A stretch of 7,306 nt of DNA from the NCBI GenBank assembly GCA_000715685.1, contig KL569437.1, positions 52,230-59,535 of the forward strand. The letters are read 5' to 3'. Made by a program: the position numbers and the translations under genes. Below, piece by piece: positions 1-5,349 of the stretch. Below the pieces are notes generated by a model. It worked only from the letters and a program-made list of their open reading frames with translations, had not been told where the DNA came from and searched no databases. Source of the stretch: Streptomyces lilacinus. GTDB taxonomy: Bacteria > Actinomycetota > Actinomycetes > Streptomycetales > Streptomycetaceae. The first letter of the stretch is position 1. The number at the start of each line of letters is the position of its first letter.

Positions 1-74
1 CCCGTCAGCGTCGCGGCGACCGCGCCGCCGGCACCGAGGCCGAGCGCCTTGTCGAACGTACGCCGGTTGATCAT
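1..74 (-). CDS. N-terminus of a Tat-exported protein (partial, runs off the window)
   Basis: Only the first 24 codons plus two bases are present; the rest lies beyond position 1. The start is ATG at 74-72 on the minus strand, with GGAGG about 7 nt upstream, a good Streptomyces ribosome binding site. The peptide begins MINRRTFDKALGLGAGG and continues into an Ala/Thr-rich hydrophobic stretch. This is a twin-arginine signal (RRTF followed by a hydrophobic h-region), so the product is probably folded in the cytoplasm and exported by Tat. The mature domain is outside the window, so no function can be given. The gene diverges from the cupin gene and has a plausible promoter at 182-210. Confidence 0.72.
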   Translation of the reverse strand, partial: MINRRTFDKALGLGAGGAVAATLT

Positions 75-181
75 GTGAAGCCCTCCGTGCGTCTCGAAGT
101 GCCGACCTGCGACCGATCTGCGCCTCGCAGGAGATCCCACGCGCTCCGCGGTCCCGACGACCGCCGTGGGCGTGCCGGACG

Positions 182-210
182 ACTATGGCACAGCACCCGT
201 CACCGGTCAA
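182..210 (-). promoter_or_regulatory. Candidate promoter for the minus-strand Tat-signal gene
   Basis: Read on the minus strand, TTGACC (210-205) is followed after exactly 17 nt by CATAGT (187-182). These resemble the -35 and -10 boxes of principal sigma factor promoters. Transcription would start near 175 and leave a leader of about 100 nt before the ATG at 74. The leader contains a 7-bp inverted repeat (CCTGCGA at 106-112 and TCGCAGG at 125-131). The promoter call rests on box similarity and spacing only. Confidence 0.45.
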
Positions 211-256
211 ACAGGTGACGCACGCCAACTCTTAGCATTCCAAGGCCGTTTGACCG
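204..256. repeat. 9-bp inverted repeat spanning the divergent promoter region
   Basis: CGGTCAAAC at 204-212 is the exact reverse complement of GTTTGACCG at 248-256, with 35 bp between the arms. The left arm contains the minus-strand -35 box and the right arm contains a TTGACC box facing the cupin gene (250-255). The pair may therefore simply be two similar -35 regions facing apart, or it may be a bipartite regulator site. A second overlapping inverted repeat, CGTCACC at 198-204 with GGTGACG at 214-220, lies on the minus-strand side. Confidence 0.5.
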
Positions 257-328
257 CCGGATCCGACCGGAAACGATGCTCCCCCTCTTGCGCTCTCCCG
301 CAGCAGGACGGCACTCTGTCGAAGCAGA

Positions 329-344
329 AAGAACGATCGTTCTT
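329..344. promoter_or_regulatory. Perfect 16-bp palindrome, candidate TetR operator
   Basis: The sequence AAGAACGATCGTTCTT is a perfect palindrome 27 bp upstream of the cupin start. TetR-family regulators usually bind palindromes of about 14-18 bp of this general kind, often with GAACG-like half sites, and a TetR gene is the next gene downstream. The site is also more AT-rich than its surroundings. It lies downstream of the candidate -35 box at 250-255, where a bound repressor would block transcription of the cupin gene. No copy of this palindrome was seen upstream of the regulator itself. Assignment to this particular TetR protein is inferred from proximity. Confidence 0.65.
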
Positions 345-371
345 CTTGGAAGTCTCCCCGAACGGAGCCCG

Positions 372-905
372 ATGATGATCGACCGCCGCACTCTGATTCG
401 TAACGGAAGCGCAGCCGCCGCCGGTGCCCTTGGCGTGACCGCCCTCGTCCCGACGACCGCGGCCGCAGCGGCCACCGGCGACGGACTTCGGGAAGCCCAC
501 TACCACCATCCCGCAGACCACACCAACCCCATGGGAGCCGCGGACCCCACGGACCCGACCTCCGGAGTCACCCGGACCGTGCTCCAACGCCACCCCTCGC
601 CGGCCGAGGGCTGGGACACCGTCCAGACCCTGGTGGAGATCCCCAGGGACAAGGAGTCCGGCCGGCACAGCCACCCCGGTGTGGAAGTCGGATACATCGT
701 CCGCGGCGACGTACTGATGGTGTTCGACGACGGCCATGTCCTGCGGCTGCGTACCGGCGACCCCTTCTTCATTCCTTCCGGCGCCGTCCACAACGCCCGC
801 AACGTCGGCAGGGTGACCACGATGATGCTGTCCACCTACGTCGTCGACGAGACGAAGCCTCTGGTCACCGCGTACGAGCGCGGAGCCGCGAAGTCCCGCC
901 CCTGA
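372..905 (+). CDS. Tat-exported cupin-domain protein
   Basis: This gives a 177-residue secreted protein with a single cupin barrel. Residues 4-11 (DRRTLIRN) form a twin-arginine motif, followed by an Ala-rich h-region ending near residue 34. Cupin motif 1 is GRHSHPGVEVGYIVRG (97-112), with metal ligands H99, H101 and E105. Motif 2 is GDPFFIPSGAVHNARN (129-144), with H140. All four usual ligands are present, so metal binding is likely; the reaction is unknown. ATG codons occur at 372 and 375, and GGAG at 364-367 fits 375 slightly better. An in-frame start at 276 would put a non-signal stretch before the twin arginines and is rejected. The gene is followed after 49 nt by a TetR gene in the same direction. 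Confidence 0.85.
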   Translation: MMIDRRTLIRNGSAAAAGALGVTALVPTTAAAAATGDGLREAHYHHPADHTNPMGAADPTDPTSGVTRTVLQRHPSPAEGWDTVQTLVEIPRDKESGRHSHPGVEVGYIVRGDVLMVFDDGHVLRLRTGDPFFIPSGAVHNARNVGRVTTMMLSTYVVDETKPLVTAYERGAAKSRP

Positions 906-941
906 CCGTCCCTGACCGCCCGGGACCGACTGCCCCTTCCC

Positions 942-947
942 TACGCT
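942..947 (+). promoter_or_regulatory. Candidate -10 box for a leaderless TetR transcript
   Basis: TACGCT (TAnnnT pattern) lies 7 nt before the ATG at 955, and no Shine-Dalgarno sequence precedes either the GTG at 949 or the ATG at 955. This arrangement is typical of leaderless Streptomyces genes, where transcription begins at or next to the start codon. No convincing -35 box was found. The regulator may also be cotranscribed with the cupin gene. Confidence 0.4.
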
Positions 948-954
948 TGTGCCC

Positions 955-1521
955 ATGACCACGGGAGCCACCGAGAGAACCCACCCCAGAGAGCGCCTGC
1001 TGGACACCGCGGGGCGACTGTTCTACACGCAGGGCATCCAGGCCGTGGGCGTGGATCAGCTGGTCAGGGAGGCGGGGGTCACCAGAGCGACCTTCTACCG
1101 CCACTTCTCCAGCAAGGACGGGCTGGTCGTCGCCTACCTGGAGGCCCGTGGAGGGAGGGTGGAGGAAGTTGTGGAGGCCATCCTCGCCGCTCATCGGGGC
1201 CGCGACGCCCTGCTCGCCATCATGGACATGATCGGCGACAACCTCTGCCGGCCGGGGTTCCGCGGCTGCGGCTTCCTCAATGCCGCCGCGGAGTACCCCG
1301 ACCCCACGCACCCGGTACGCGTCCGCATCGCCGAGCACCGCCGCTGGTTCCACGACGTGCTGCGCACCGTGGTCCGCGACGCCGGTCACCCCGACCCCGA
1401 GCGCGTGGCCCGGACCCTGGTCGTCCTGCGGGACGGAGCGATGGTGGGCGGCCATCTCGACGACCCCCGTGCCATCAGGGCGACACTGTACGAGGCCGCG
1501 GAAAGACTTCTGACGTCATGA
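955..1521 (+). CDS. TetR/AcrR-family transcriptional regulator (LmrA/YxaF-like C-terminal type)
   Basis: The product is a 188-residue DNA-binding repressor. Residues 11-54 form the usual TetR helix-turn-helix: RERLLDTAGRLFYTQG, then VDQLVREAGVTRATFYRHFSSKDGL in two steps. The ligand-binding half contains CRPGFRGCGFLNAAAEYPDP (98-117), which I associate with the LmrA/YxaF/QdoR-like group. The two cysteines, C98 and C105, lie where some family members sense thiol-reactive compounds. Length is normal for the family. GTG at 949 is an alternative start two codons upstream; ATG at 955 is preferred because it fits a leaderless transcript. The likely target is the palindrome at 329-344 before the cupin gene. 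The ligand cannot be read from sequence. Confidence 0.9.
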   Translation: MTTGATERTHPRERLLDTAGRLFYTQGIQAVGVDQLVREAGVTRATFYRHFSSKDGLVVAYLEARGGRVEEVVEAILAAHRGRDALLAIMDMIGDNLCRPGFRGCGFLNAAAEYPDPTHPVRVRIAEHRRWFHDVLRTVVRDAGHPDPERVARTLVVLRDGAMVGGHLDDPRAIRATLYEAAERLLTS

Positions 1522-1851
1522 CCGGAGCCCCGCGCGCTCAACTGCACGCCTCACGATCCAGGAAGTCCTACGCGGTTCCGCCCGGGTCCCGGAAGCGGTC
1601 GGCGGACACGGAGGACTTGGCTATGCGCCACGCAGCTCCGAACCTGTTGCCGTGGGCCGGTTCACCGGCGGTCAGAGGAGCGTGCAGTGAGCCCTGACAG
1701 GGTCGTGGTGTTGACCGTTTCCCGGCATGACTGGGCGCGGCCCATGGCGAACGGCCGGTTCCCGGCCACCTCCGCTCTGGCGCTACCGGGTGCTCGTGTC
1801 CGTGGGTAGCGTCACCACTCGCATCGAGAATCCGCTGTCGTGTCGCGGCCG
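1522..1851. other. Non-coding stretch after the TetR gene
   Basis: No ORF here has a convincing start, ribosome binding site or family resemblance. Small stem-loops are visible: GCCGG/CCGGC at 1656-1669 (loop TTCA) and GGCCGG/CCGGCC at 1753-1767 (loop TTC). Neither is followed by a T-tract. A long open minus-strand frame crosses the region, but its composition (Ala/Pro/Arg/Gly) is that of a GC-rich shadow frame. Confidence 0.4.
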
Positions 1852-2034
1852 TCAGCGTTTCCCTCGCCCTCGCAGGCGGGGGCGAGGTGAGTGTCGCAGC
1901 GCCCGCTTCGGCTTCGGCTTCCGGCAGCACGCCACGTCTTTGTTCTCCTGCGACACCTGGCAGTACGAGAGGGGGAGCAGGAGCCACGGAGCGTCGATCA
2001 CGTGCCACGGCAGCTCTTTCACGGCGTACGCCAT
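1852..2034 (-). CDS. Possible small protein of 60 residues, function unknown
   Basis: The ORF starts at ATG (2034-2032) with GGAGG six nt upstream, which is a near-ideal ribosome binding site. It encodes MAYAVKELPWHVIDAPWLLL followed by a Cys-containing middle and a very basic tail (KPKPKR, then Arg-rich). The first 45 or so codons end almost entirely in G or C, like a true Streptomyces gene. The last 15 do not, and they overlap a strong stem-loop at 1862-1887. Caution: an overlapping plus-strand frame (1727-2137) shares the same wobble column, so codon bias alone cannot decide the strand. I do not recognise the family. It could be a genuine small gene or the 5' end of a decayed longer one downstream of the IS5-type relic. 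Confidence 0.35.
   Translation of the reverse strand: MAYAVKELPWHVIDAPWLLLPLSYCQVSQENKDVACCRKPKPKRALRHSPRPRLRGRGKR
1862..1887. terminator. Strong GC-rich stem-loop, candidate terminator
   Basis: An 11-bp stem (1862-1872 with 1877-1887, one T-G wobble) closes a 4-nt loop CAGG. On the minus strand it lies at the end of the small ORF, with the stop codon 7 nt beyond the hairpin, so it could terminate that transcript. There is no T-tract, which is common in Streptomyces terminators. The core GCCC/GGGC repetition is also what GC-rich DNA can produce by chance. Confidence 0.4.
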
Positions 2035-2048
2035 CTGTTACCTCCGCT

Positions 2049-2372
2049 TCAGCAACCGCGCTCGTTCCGGTGGCACTTCCACCGCTTGGTGCGACCTGAA
2101 CGCGGAAGTAGGCGAGGCAAGGGCGTTCCCCGTCTGATCGCTCGGATGAGCCGTCCGTGAACCGTGCGAAGCAAGGTCCCCCCGAGGGACCGGGAGCCCG
2201 GCCCCGGCCTGCCCTTGCAAGCTGGAGGCCGGCGCCATGCTCCGGCAGCATACTGGTGGGCCCTGCAACTGGTGGAATCGGCGTTGACGGCCCGCCGCCC
2301 ACCCGGCCCGCCCACTTCGGGCAGCAGCGGAGCGATGCGTCCCCAATGAGCGTTGGCATGCCGCCGCACCAT
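2049..2372 (-). pseudogene. IS5-family transposase relic, internally deleted
   Basis: Starting at ATG (2372-2370), with AGGAG a few nt upstream, the frame reads MVRRHANAHWGRIAPLLPEV, which resembles the usual amino terminus of actinobacterial IS5-type transposases (MVRRHEL-x-W-x-IAPLLP). After residue 30 it jumps to ADSTSCRAHQYAAGA, which resembles the much later DST-x-RAHQHAAGA segment around a catalytic Asp. The roughly 70-90 residues normally between them (the PWRDLPERYG region) are missing. Further on, GSRSLGGTLLRTVHGRLIRA loosely resembles LGRSRGGLTTKIHL. Only 107 codons remain of the usual 250-290, and the carboxyl-terminal part with the last catalytic residue was not found. The gene cannot encode an active enzyme. 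Family recognition is from memory of the motifs. Confidence 0.65.
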
Positions 2373-2669
2373 GCACAGCTCCTGCCCGGAACAGCAGCAG
2401 ATCCACCACCCGAGCAAGAGCCATCAGACACTGCATGGGTGGTGGCGTTGACGGTCAGCTTCTCTGCCAGGCGCGCGTCGGCGTCCTCTTCGCCACCGGG
2501 TCGCCATAGCTGGTCGGCCCAAGGACGCCGGCTGTGGTGGCATGACCACGGTGGTCGAGCGGGCCACCTTCCGGGCCGCACCGCCTAACCGGCTCCATGT
2601 ATCCCGCGTGTCGCGTGGGCGATGAGATTCGGGTTCCGCTGGAGTCTGAGTACGCGCATGAGCATGTGC
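2373..2669. other. Region between the IS5-type relic and the reductase gene
   Basis: No gene is supported here. The stretch holds a 9-bp inverted repeat (2403-2445, listed separately). An in-frame ATG at 2597 would extend the reductase gene by 37 codons, but that extension has no family resemblance and no ribosome binding site, whereas 2708 has one. Confidence 0.4.
2403..2445. repeat. 9-bp inverted repeat upstream of the IS5-type relic
   Basis: CCACCACCC (2403-2411) is the exact reverse complement of GGGTGGTGG (2437-2445), with a 25-nt spacer. It lies about 30 bp upstream of the relic transposase start on the minus strand, so it could be part of the former element's end or an RNA hairpin in its leader. 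No partner copy was found beyond the other end of the relic. Confidence 0.4.
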
Positions 2670-2688
2670 AGGACTCAGGACTCAGGAC
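2670..2688 (+). repeat. Short tandem repeat AGGACTC in the reductase leader
   Basis: AGGACTC occurs twice in tandem followed by a partial third copy (AGGAC), ending six nt before the AAGGAG ribosome binding site at 2694-2699. The repeats contain AGGA, so they partly mimic Shine-Dalgarno sequences. They may be a simple slippage product. Confidence 0.6.
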
Positions 2689-2707
2689 CAGGCAAGGAGC
2701 CCACGTC

Positions 2708-3331
2708 ATGGCCAAGATTTCACTGACGGCATTTCTGTCTCTCGATGGGGTCGTGCAGGCGCCCGGCGGCCCAGACGAGGACACCAGCGGTGGGTTCGAC
2801 TGCGGCGGATGGGTGGTGCCGTATGCCGATGAGGACTTGATGCGGATTGTGGGGGAGAGGTTCGCGGCGGCCGAGGGATTTCTGCTGGGGCGGCGGACGT
2901 ACGAGATCTTCGCCGCCTACTGGCCACGGGTGACCGACCCGGAGGACCCGGTCGCGTCGCGGCTCAACAATCTGCCCAAATACGTCGCGTCGACCACCTT
3001 GGACAGGGTGGAGTGGCATAACTCCACGCTGATCGACGGGGATGTCGCCGAGGCGGTCGCCGAGCTCAAGGAGCGCCATGAGGGGGAGCTGCAGATCCAT
3101 GGGAGTGGGAGGTTCGCGCAGTATCTGATGGCGCACGACCTCATCGACGAGTTCCGGCTGTGGGTCTACCCGGTGGTGCTGGGCAAGGGGAAGCGGCTGT
3201 TCGCGGATGGGGCCGTGCCCACCGCGCTGCGGCTGACCGACTCCCGGACCACCAGCGCCGGGGTCGCCGTCCAGACCTACGAGCTGGCCGGGCGGCCCAC
3301 CTTCGGGAGCTTCGAGCTGGGGGAGGACTAG
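2708..3331 (+). CDS. Dihydrofolate-reductase-family protein (RibD C-terminal domain, YyaP/YwjB type)
   Basis: The product is a 207-residue cytosolic protein with the RibD C-terminal/DHFR-like fold. Visible family motifs are LTAFLSLDGVVQAPGGPDED near the start, LLGRRTYEIFAAYWP around residues 58-72, a Lys-Tyr-Val-Ala-Ser-Thr segment in the middle, and IHGSGRFAQYLMAHDLIDEF followed by VYPVVLGKGKRLF in the last third. The Gly-rich HGSG segment is the likely NADPH-binding loop. Proteins of this group are presumed NAD(P)H-dependent reductases; their substrates are mostly unknown and they are distinct from housekeeping FolA. ATG at 2708 has AAGGAG 8 nt upstream. The gene appears intact although flanked by insertion-sequence relics on both sides, and it stands alone with no operon partner. 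Confidence 0.88.
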   Translation: MAKISLTAFLSLDGVVQAPGGPDEDTSGGFDCGGWVVPYADEDLMRIVGERFAAAEGFLLGRRTYEIFAAYWPRVTDPEDPVASRLNNLPKYVASTTLDRVEWHNSTLIDGDVAEAVAELKERHEGELQIHGSGRFAQYLMAHDLIDEFRLWVYPVVLGKGKRLFADGAVPTALRLTDSRTTSAGVAVQTYELAGRPTFGSFELGED

Positions 3332-3456
3332 GGACTGTCCGGCGGGTCCTCACCGAAGCCATAGCCGGATCGCGGCGAGGGTGCCCGCACCTGGACGACG
3401 CAAGGGCCGTGCATCCACTCCGGCCGGCGGACGGCCCGCGAGAGGTCCATGACGAC

Positions 3457-4140
3457 TGAGCGACCTTAACGACTTGTGATGCGGAGGCCGCTGCGTGCGG
3501 AGCTGTCGGCGCAGCAAGTCACCGTGCTGTGGCGGCGGTTGGGGGTGAGGGATCTCGTACCGAACGAGCGGACGCGGCTGGAGTGTGTGCGGCTGGTGGT
3601 TCAGGGCCACACGGCTCCCGAGATCGCGTCACCCGTCGAGAAGCATGTGGTCACGGTGCGCATGATTCTGCGCCGTTTCCTCGACGGCGGATTCGAGGGC
3701 CTGGCGGACGCCCCGCGTCCGGGGCGTCCGTCGAGCTGGAGGTGCGAGGACCGGTACGCACTGGAGGAGGTGCTGGACGAAGCCGCGGCCTGGGGATGAG
3801 ATCTGGATTCTGCCAGCCGGCACTGGCCGAGTGGCTGCGCCGCGAACGTGGCGTCGTCCGCGACTCAATCGTGGCTGTCGGTACTGCTGCACCGGGACGG
3901 AATCCGCCGGAGACGCACCCGCGACAGCATCCGGCACCCAGGCCGCCCCGGCCCTCCAGGCCGCCGCGGGGAGGCGGCTGGAGGCGTGCCGATTACCTCG
4001 CCAAGTCGCCGCCCGGCTTCAAACGCCCTCGGCGCACTTGCACCACCACTCAAGGCCTCCGCATCGCCGTCGATTTGGGCCCTCACCCGGCGAGCCGCCA
4101 CGATGACGTCGACCGCAGCCCACATATGCAAGATCGCTTA
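3457..4140 (+). mobile_element. Internally deleted IS630-family element with candidate terminal inverted repeats
   Basis: The left end TGAGCGACCTT (3457-3467) matches the reverse complement of the right end (4140-4130, TAAGCGATCTT) at 9 of 11 positions. The left end sits about 10-20 bp before the transposase start and the right end coincides with the end of transposase-like sequence. IS630 elements insert at TA; the right boundary keeps TA and the left reads TG, so one copy may have mutated. The element is 684 bp against about 1.1 kb for a full copy, consistent with the deletion in the transposase. The repeats are short and were found by eye. Confidence 0.5.
3476..4060 (+). pseudogene. IS630-family transposase relic with frameshifts and internal deletion
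   Basis: The first frame (GTG at 3476 or ATG at 3479, to TGA at 3797-3799) encodes an IS630 helix-turn-helix amino terminus, including LGVRDLVPNERTRLECVRL, GHTAPEIA and GLADAPRPGRPS. Family resemblance then continues in other frames: ALAEWLRRERGVV (from 3820), WLSVLLHRDGI and RRRTRDSIRH (3848-3940), ALQAAAGRRLEACRL (from about 3950), and NALGALAPPL (from 4022). At least three frame changes are needed. Between the last two segments, the part that should carry the first catalytic Asp (LDE-type motif) is missing. The gene cannot make an active transposase. The family call comes from the order of these motifs, recalled rather than searched. Confidence 0.75.
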
Positions 4141-4151
4141 GGGTGACGGGC

Positions 4152-4943
4152 ATGGATGATCATCGTTTTCCGTACGTCCAGGTCGACGGGCGTGCCGTTG
4201 CTCCGGACCCGCTGCCCACGGTGTTGATGGGCGGATTCGGTCACATGACCGCGATGCAGGTCAGGTCTGGCCGGGTGCGTGGGCTCGACCTCCACCTGGC
4301 CCGTCTGGACTCGGCCACCCGGGAACTCTTCGGCCAAGAGCTGGACGGTGCCCTGGTCACCGGTCGGCTTCGCCAAGCCCTGGAGGAAGCAGCAGCCACC
4401 GACGCATCAGCGCGCATCTACGTCTACCCACCACAGGAAGGACCGCTCCCGGTGACGGTGGTCGTTGTCCGTCCTCCCGCGCCCGAGCCCGCTGGACAGC
4501 GTCTGCGGAGTGTGTCCTACCTTCGCCCCTTGGCCCACCTCAAGCACGTGGGGGTGTTTGGCCAGGTCTACCACTTGAAGCGTGTGGCCGCTGAAGGGTT
4601 CGACGAGGCGCTGCTGGTGGGGCCGGACGGCATGGTGGCCGAGGGAGCCATCACGAACGTGGGCTTCTTGAAGGCCGACACGGTGGTATGGCCCCAAGGG
4701 CCTTCCCTGGACGGCATCACGATGCTGTTGCTGCGCCAGGAGCTGGACAAGGCGGGAATCGCCTGGCGGGAGGAACCAGTGCCGTTGGCGGACGTGGACC
4801 GCTTCGATGCGGCCATTGTTTGCAACTCCCAGGGCATCGCCGCGGTGACCCAGATCGATGACATCCGGTATCCGCCGGACACGGCATTCGTGGGGACGAT
4901 GCAGAAGATGTACGAGGCCGTCCCCTGGGACGAGCTGCACTGA
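4152..4943 (+). CDS. Class IV PLP-dependent aminotransferase family protein
   Basis: The product is a 263-residue cytosolic fold-type IV PLP enzyme, the group that includes branched-chain and D-amino-acid aminotransferases and aminodeoxychorismate lyase. Family features are RGLDLHLARLDSATRELFGQ near residues 43-62, LAHLKHVGVFG with the likely Schiff-base lysine K131, and then GFDEALLVGPDGMVAEGAIT with the cofactor-side glutamate E165. LDGITMLLLR and CNSQGIAAV match the later conserved loops. Subtype and substrate cannot be settled; the sequence resembles the loosely characterised actinobacterial group rather than IlvE. ATG at 4152 is preferred, with weak AGGGTGA at 4140-4146; GTG at 4143 is an alternative. 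The start lies 11 nt after the IS630 element end, so its original leader was probably replaced. The coding sequence itself is intact. Confidence 0.85.
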   Translation: MDDHRFPYVQVDGRAVAPDPLPTVLMGGFGHMTAMQVRSGRVRGLDLHLARLDSATRELFGQELDGALVTGRLRQALEEAAATDASARIYVYPPQEGPLPVTVVVVRPPAPEPAGQRLRSVSYLRPLAHLKHVGVFGQVYHLKRVAAEGFDEALLVGPDGMVAEGAITNVGFLKADTVVWPQGPSLDGITMLLLRQELDKAGIAWREEPVPLADVDRFDAAIVCNSQGIAAVTQIDDIRYPPDTAFVGTMQKMYEAVPWDELH

Positions 4944-4999
4944 GCCTCGACCTGGCGACGAACTCGGGAAACTCCGCACAGCAAGGGCTCGTTGTGGGC

Positions 5000-5018
5000 G
5001 TGCTCTTCGATGGAGCAC
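5000..5018 (+). terminator. Candidate terminator hairpin after the aminotransferase gene
   Basis: GTGCTC (5000-5005) pairs with GAGCAC (5013-5018) around a 7-nt loop, 56 nt after the aminotransferase stop. The stem is short and no T-tract follows, so the call is tentative. Confidence 0.35.
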
Positions 5019-5309
5019 CGGAATGCTGCCGCCACATGAGACTACGGCGAATTACGCGGCAGCACCTTCACCTTCCCACCTCCTGCGCCGTCGCCGATGG
5101 AAGCGGCCGGTGTTCGAACTGGCCGACGCCCGCGAGCGCCCCTCCCAAGGCTGCCGCACCGACCGGCTTCTCGATCCGGTGCAGACCCGGCCCGAAGGCG
5201 CCGGGCCCCAAGCCGCACCACAAATCACCAAGATCACTCAGTGGGAGCTGTTCCTCGTTGGTCTCGGACCCTGGAACCTGCCAAGCCTGGCTGACGCCTT
5301 TCAACAGAC

Positions 5310-5349
5310 CCCGTCGGTCCGCCGTCCTTACGGGAGGCAGGCCGACGGG
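5310..5349. terminator. Long 40-nt hairpin in the convergent intergenic region
   Basis: Bases 5310-5319 pair with 5340-5349 (10 bp, one T-G wobble). After a C-A mismatch, 5321-5323 pair with 5336-5338, and after one bulged G, 5325-5327 pair with 5333-5335 around the loop TTACG. In total 16 of the 18 left-arm bases are paired. It lies between two convergent genes, about 180 nt past the mepB stop and 370 nt past the aminotransferase stop, so a two-way terminator is the simplest role. A REP-like palindrome or the end of an old mobile element is an alternative. Confidence 0.5.

Noticed and set aside
207..1007. 266-codon minus-strand ORF across the cupin gene
   Set aside because: It is antisense to the cupin gene, is rich in Gly, Val and Arg, has no family resemblance, and overlaps the well-supported Tat-cupin frame.
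865..1455. 196-codon minus-strand ORF across the TetR gene
   Set aside because: It is a mirror frame of the TetR gene; the plus-strand frame has unmistakable TetR motifs.
1568..2581. 337-codon minus-strand ORF spanning the IS5-type relic
   Set aside because: The length comes from the scarcity of stop codons in GC-rich DNA. The transposase motifs lie in another frame and composition is Ala/Pro/Gly/Arg with no domain. The short TRQRILDAS stretch recalls TetR starts, but nothing TetR-like follows.
3350..3475. Minus-strand fragment ending GTLAAIRLWLR, resembling a transposase tail
   Set aside because: It is too short and too weakly similar to assign, and it only partly precedes the IS630 element end. 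Nothing upstream in the frame supports a transposase.
5108..5122. TTCGAA motif resembling a tRNA T-loop
   Set aside because: No acceptor, D or anticodon stem can be drawn around it.
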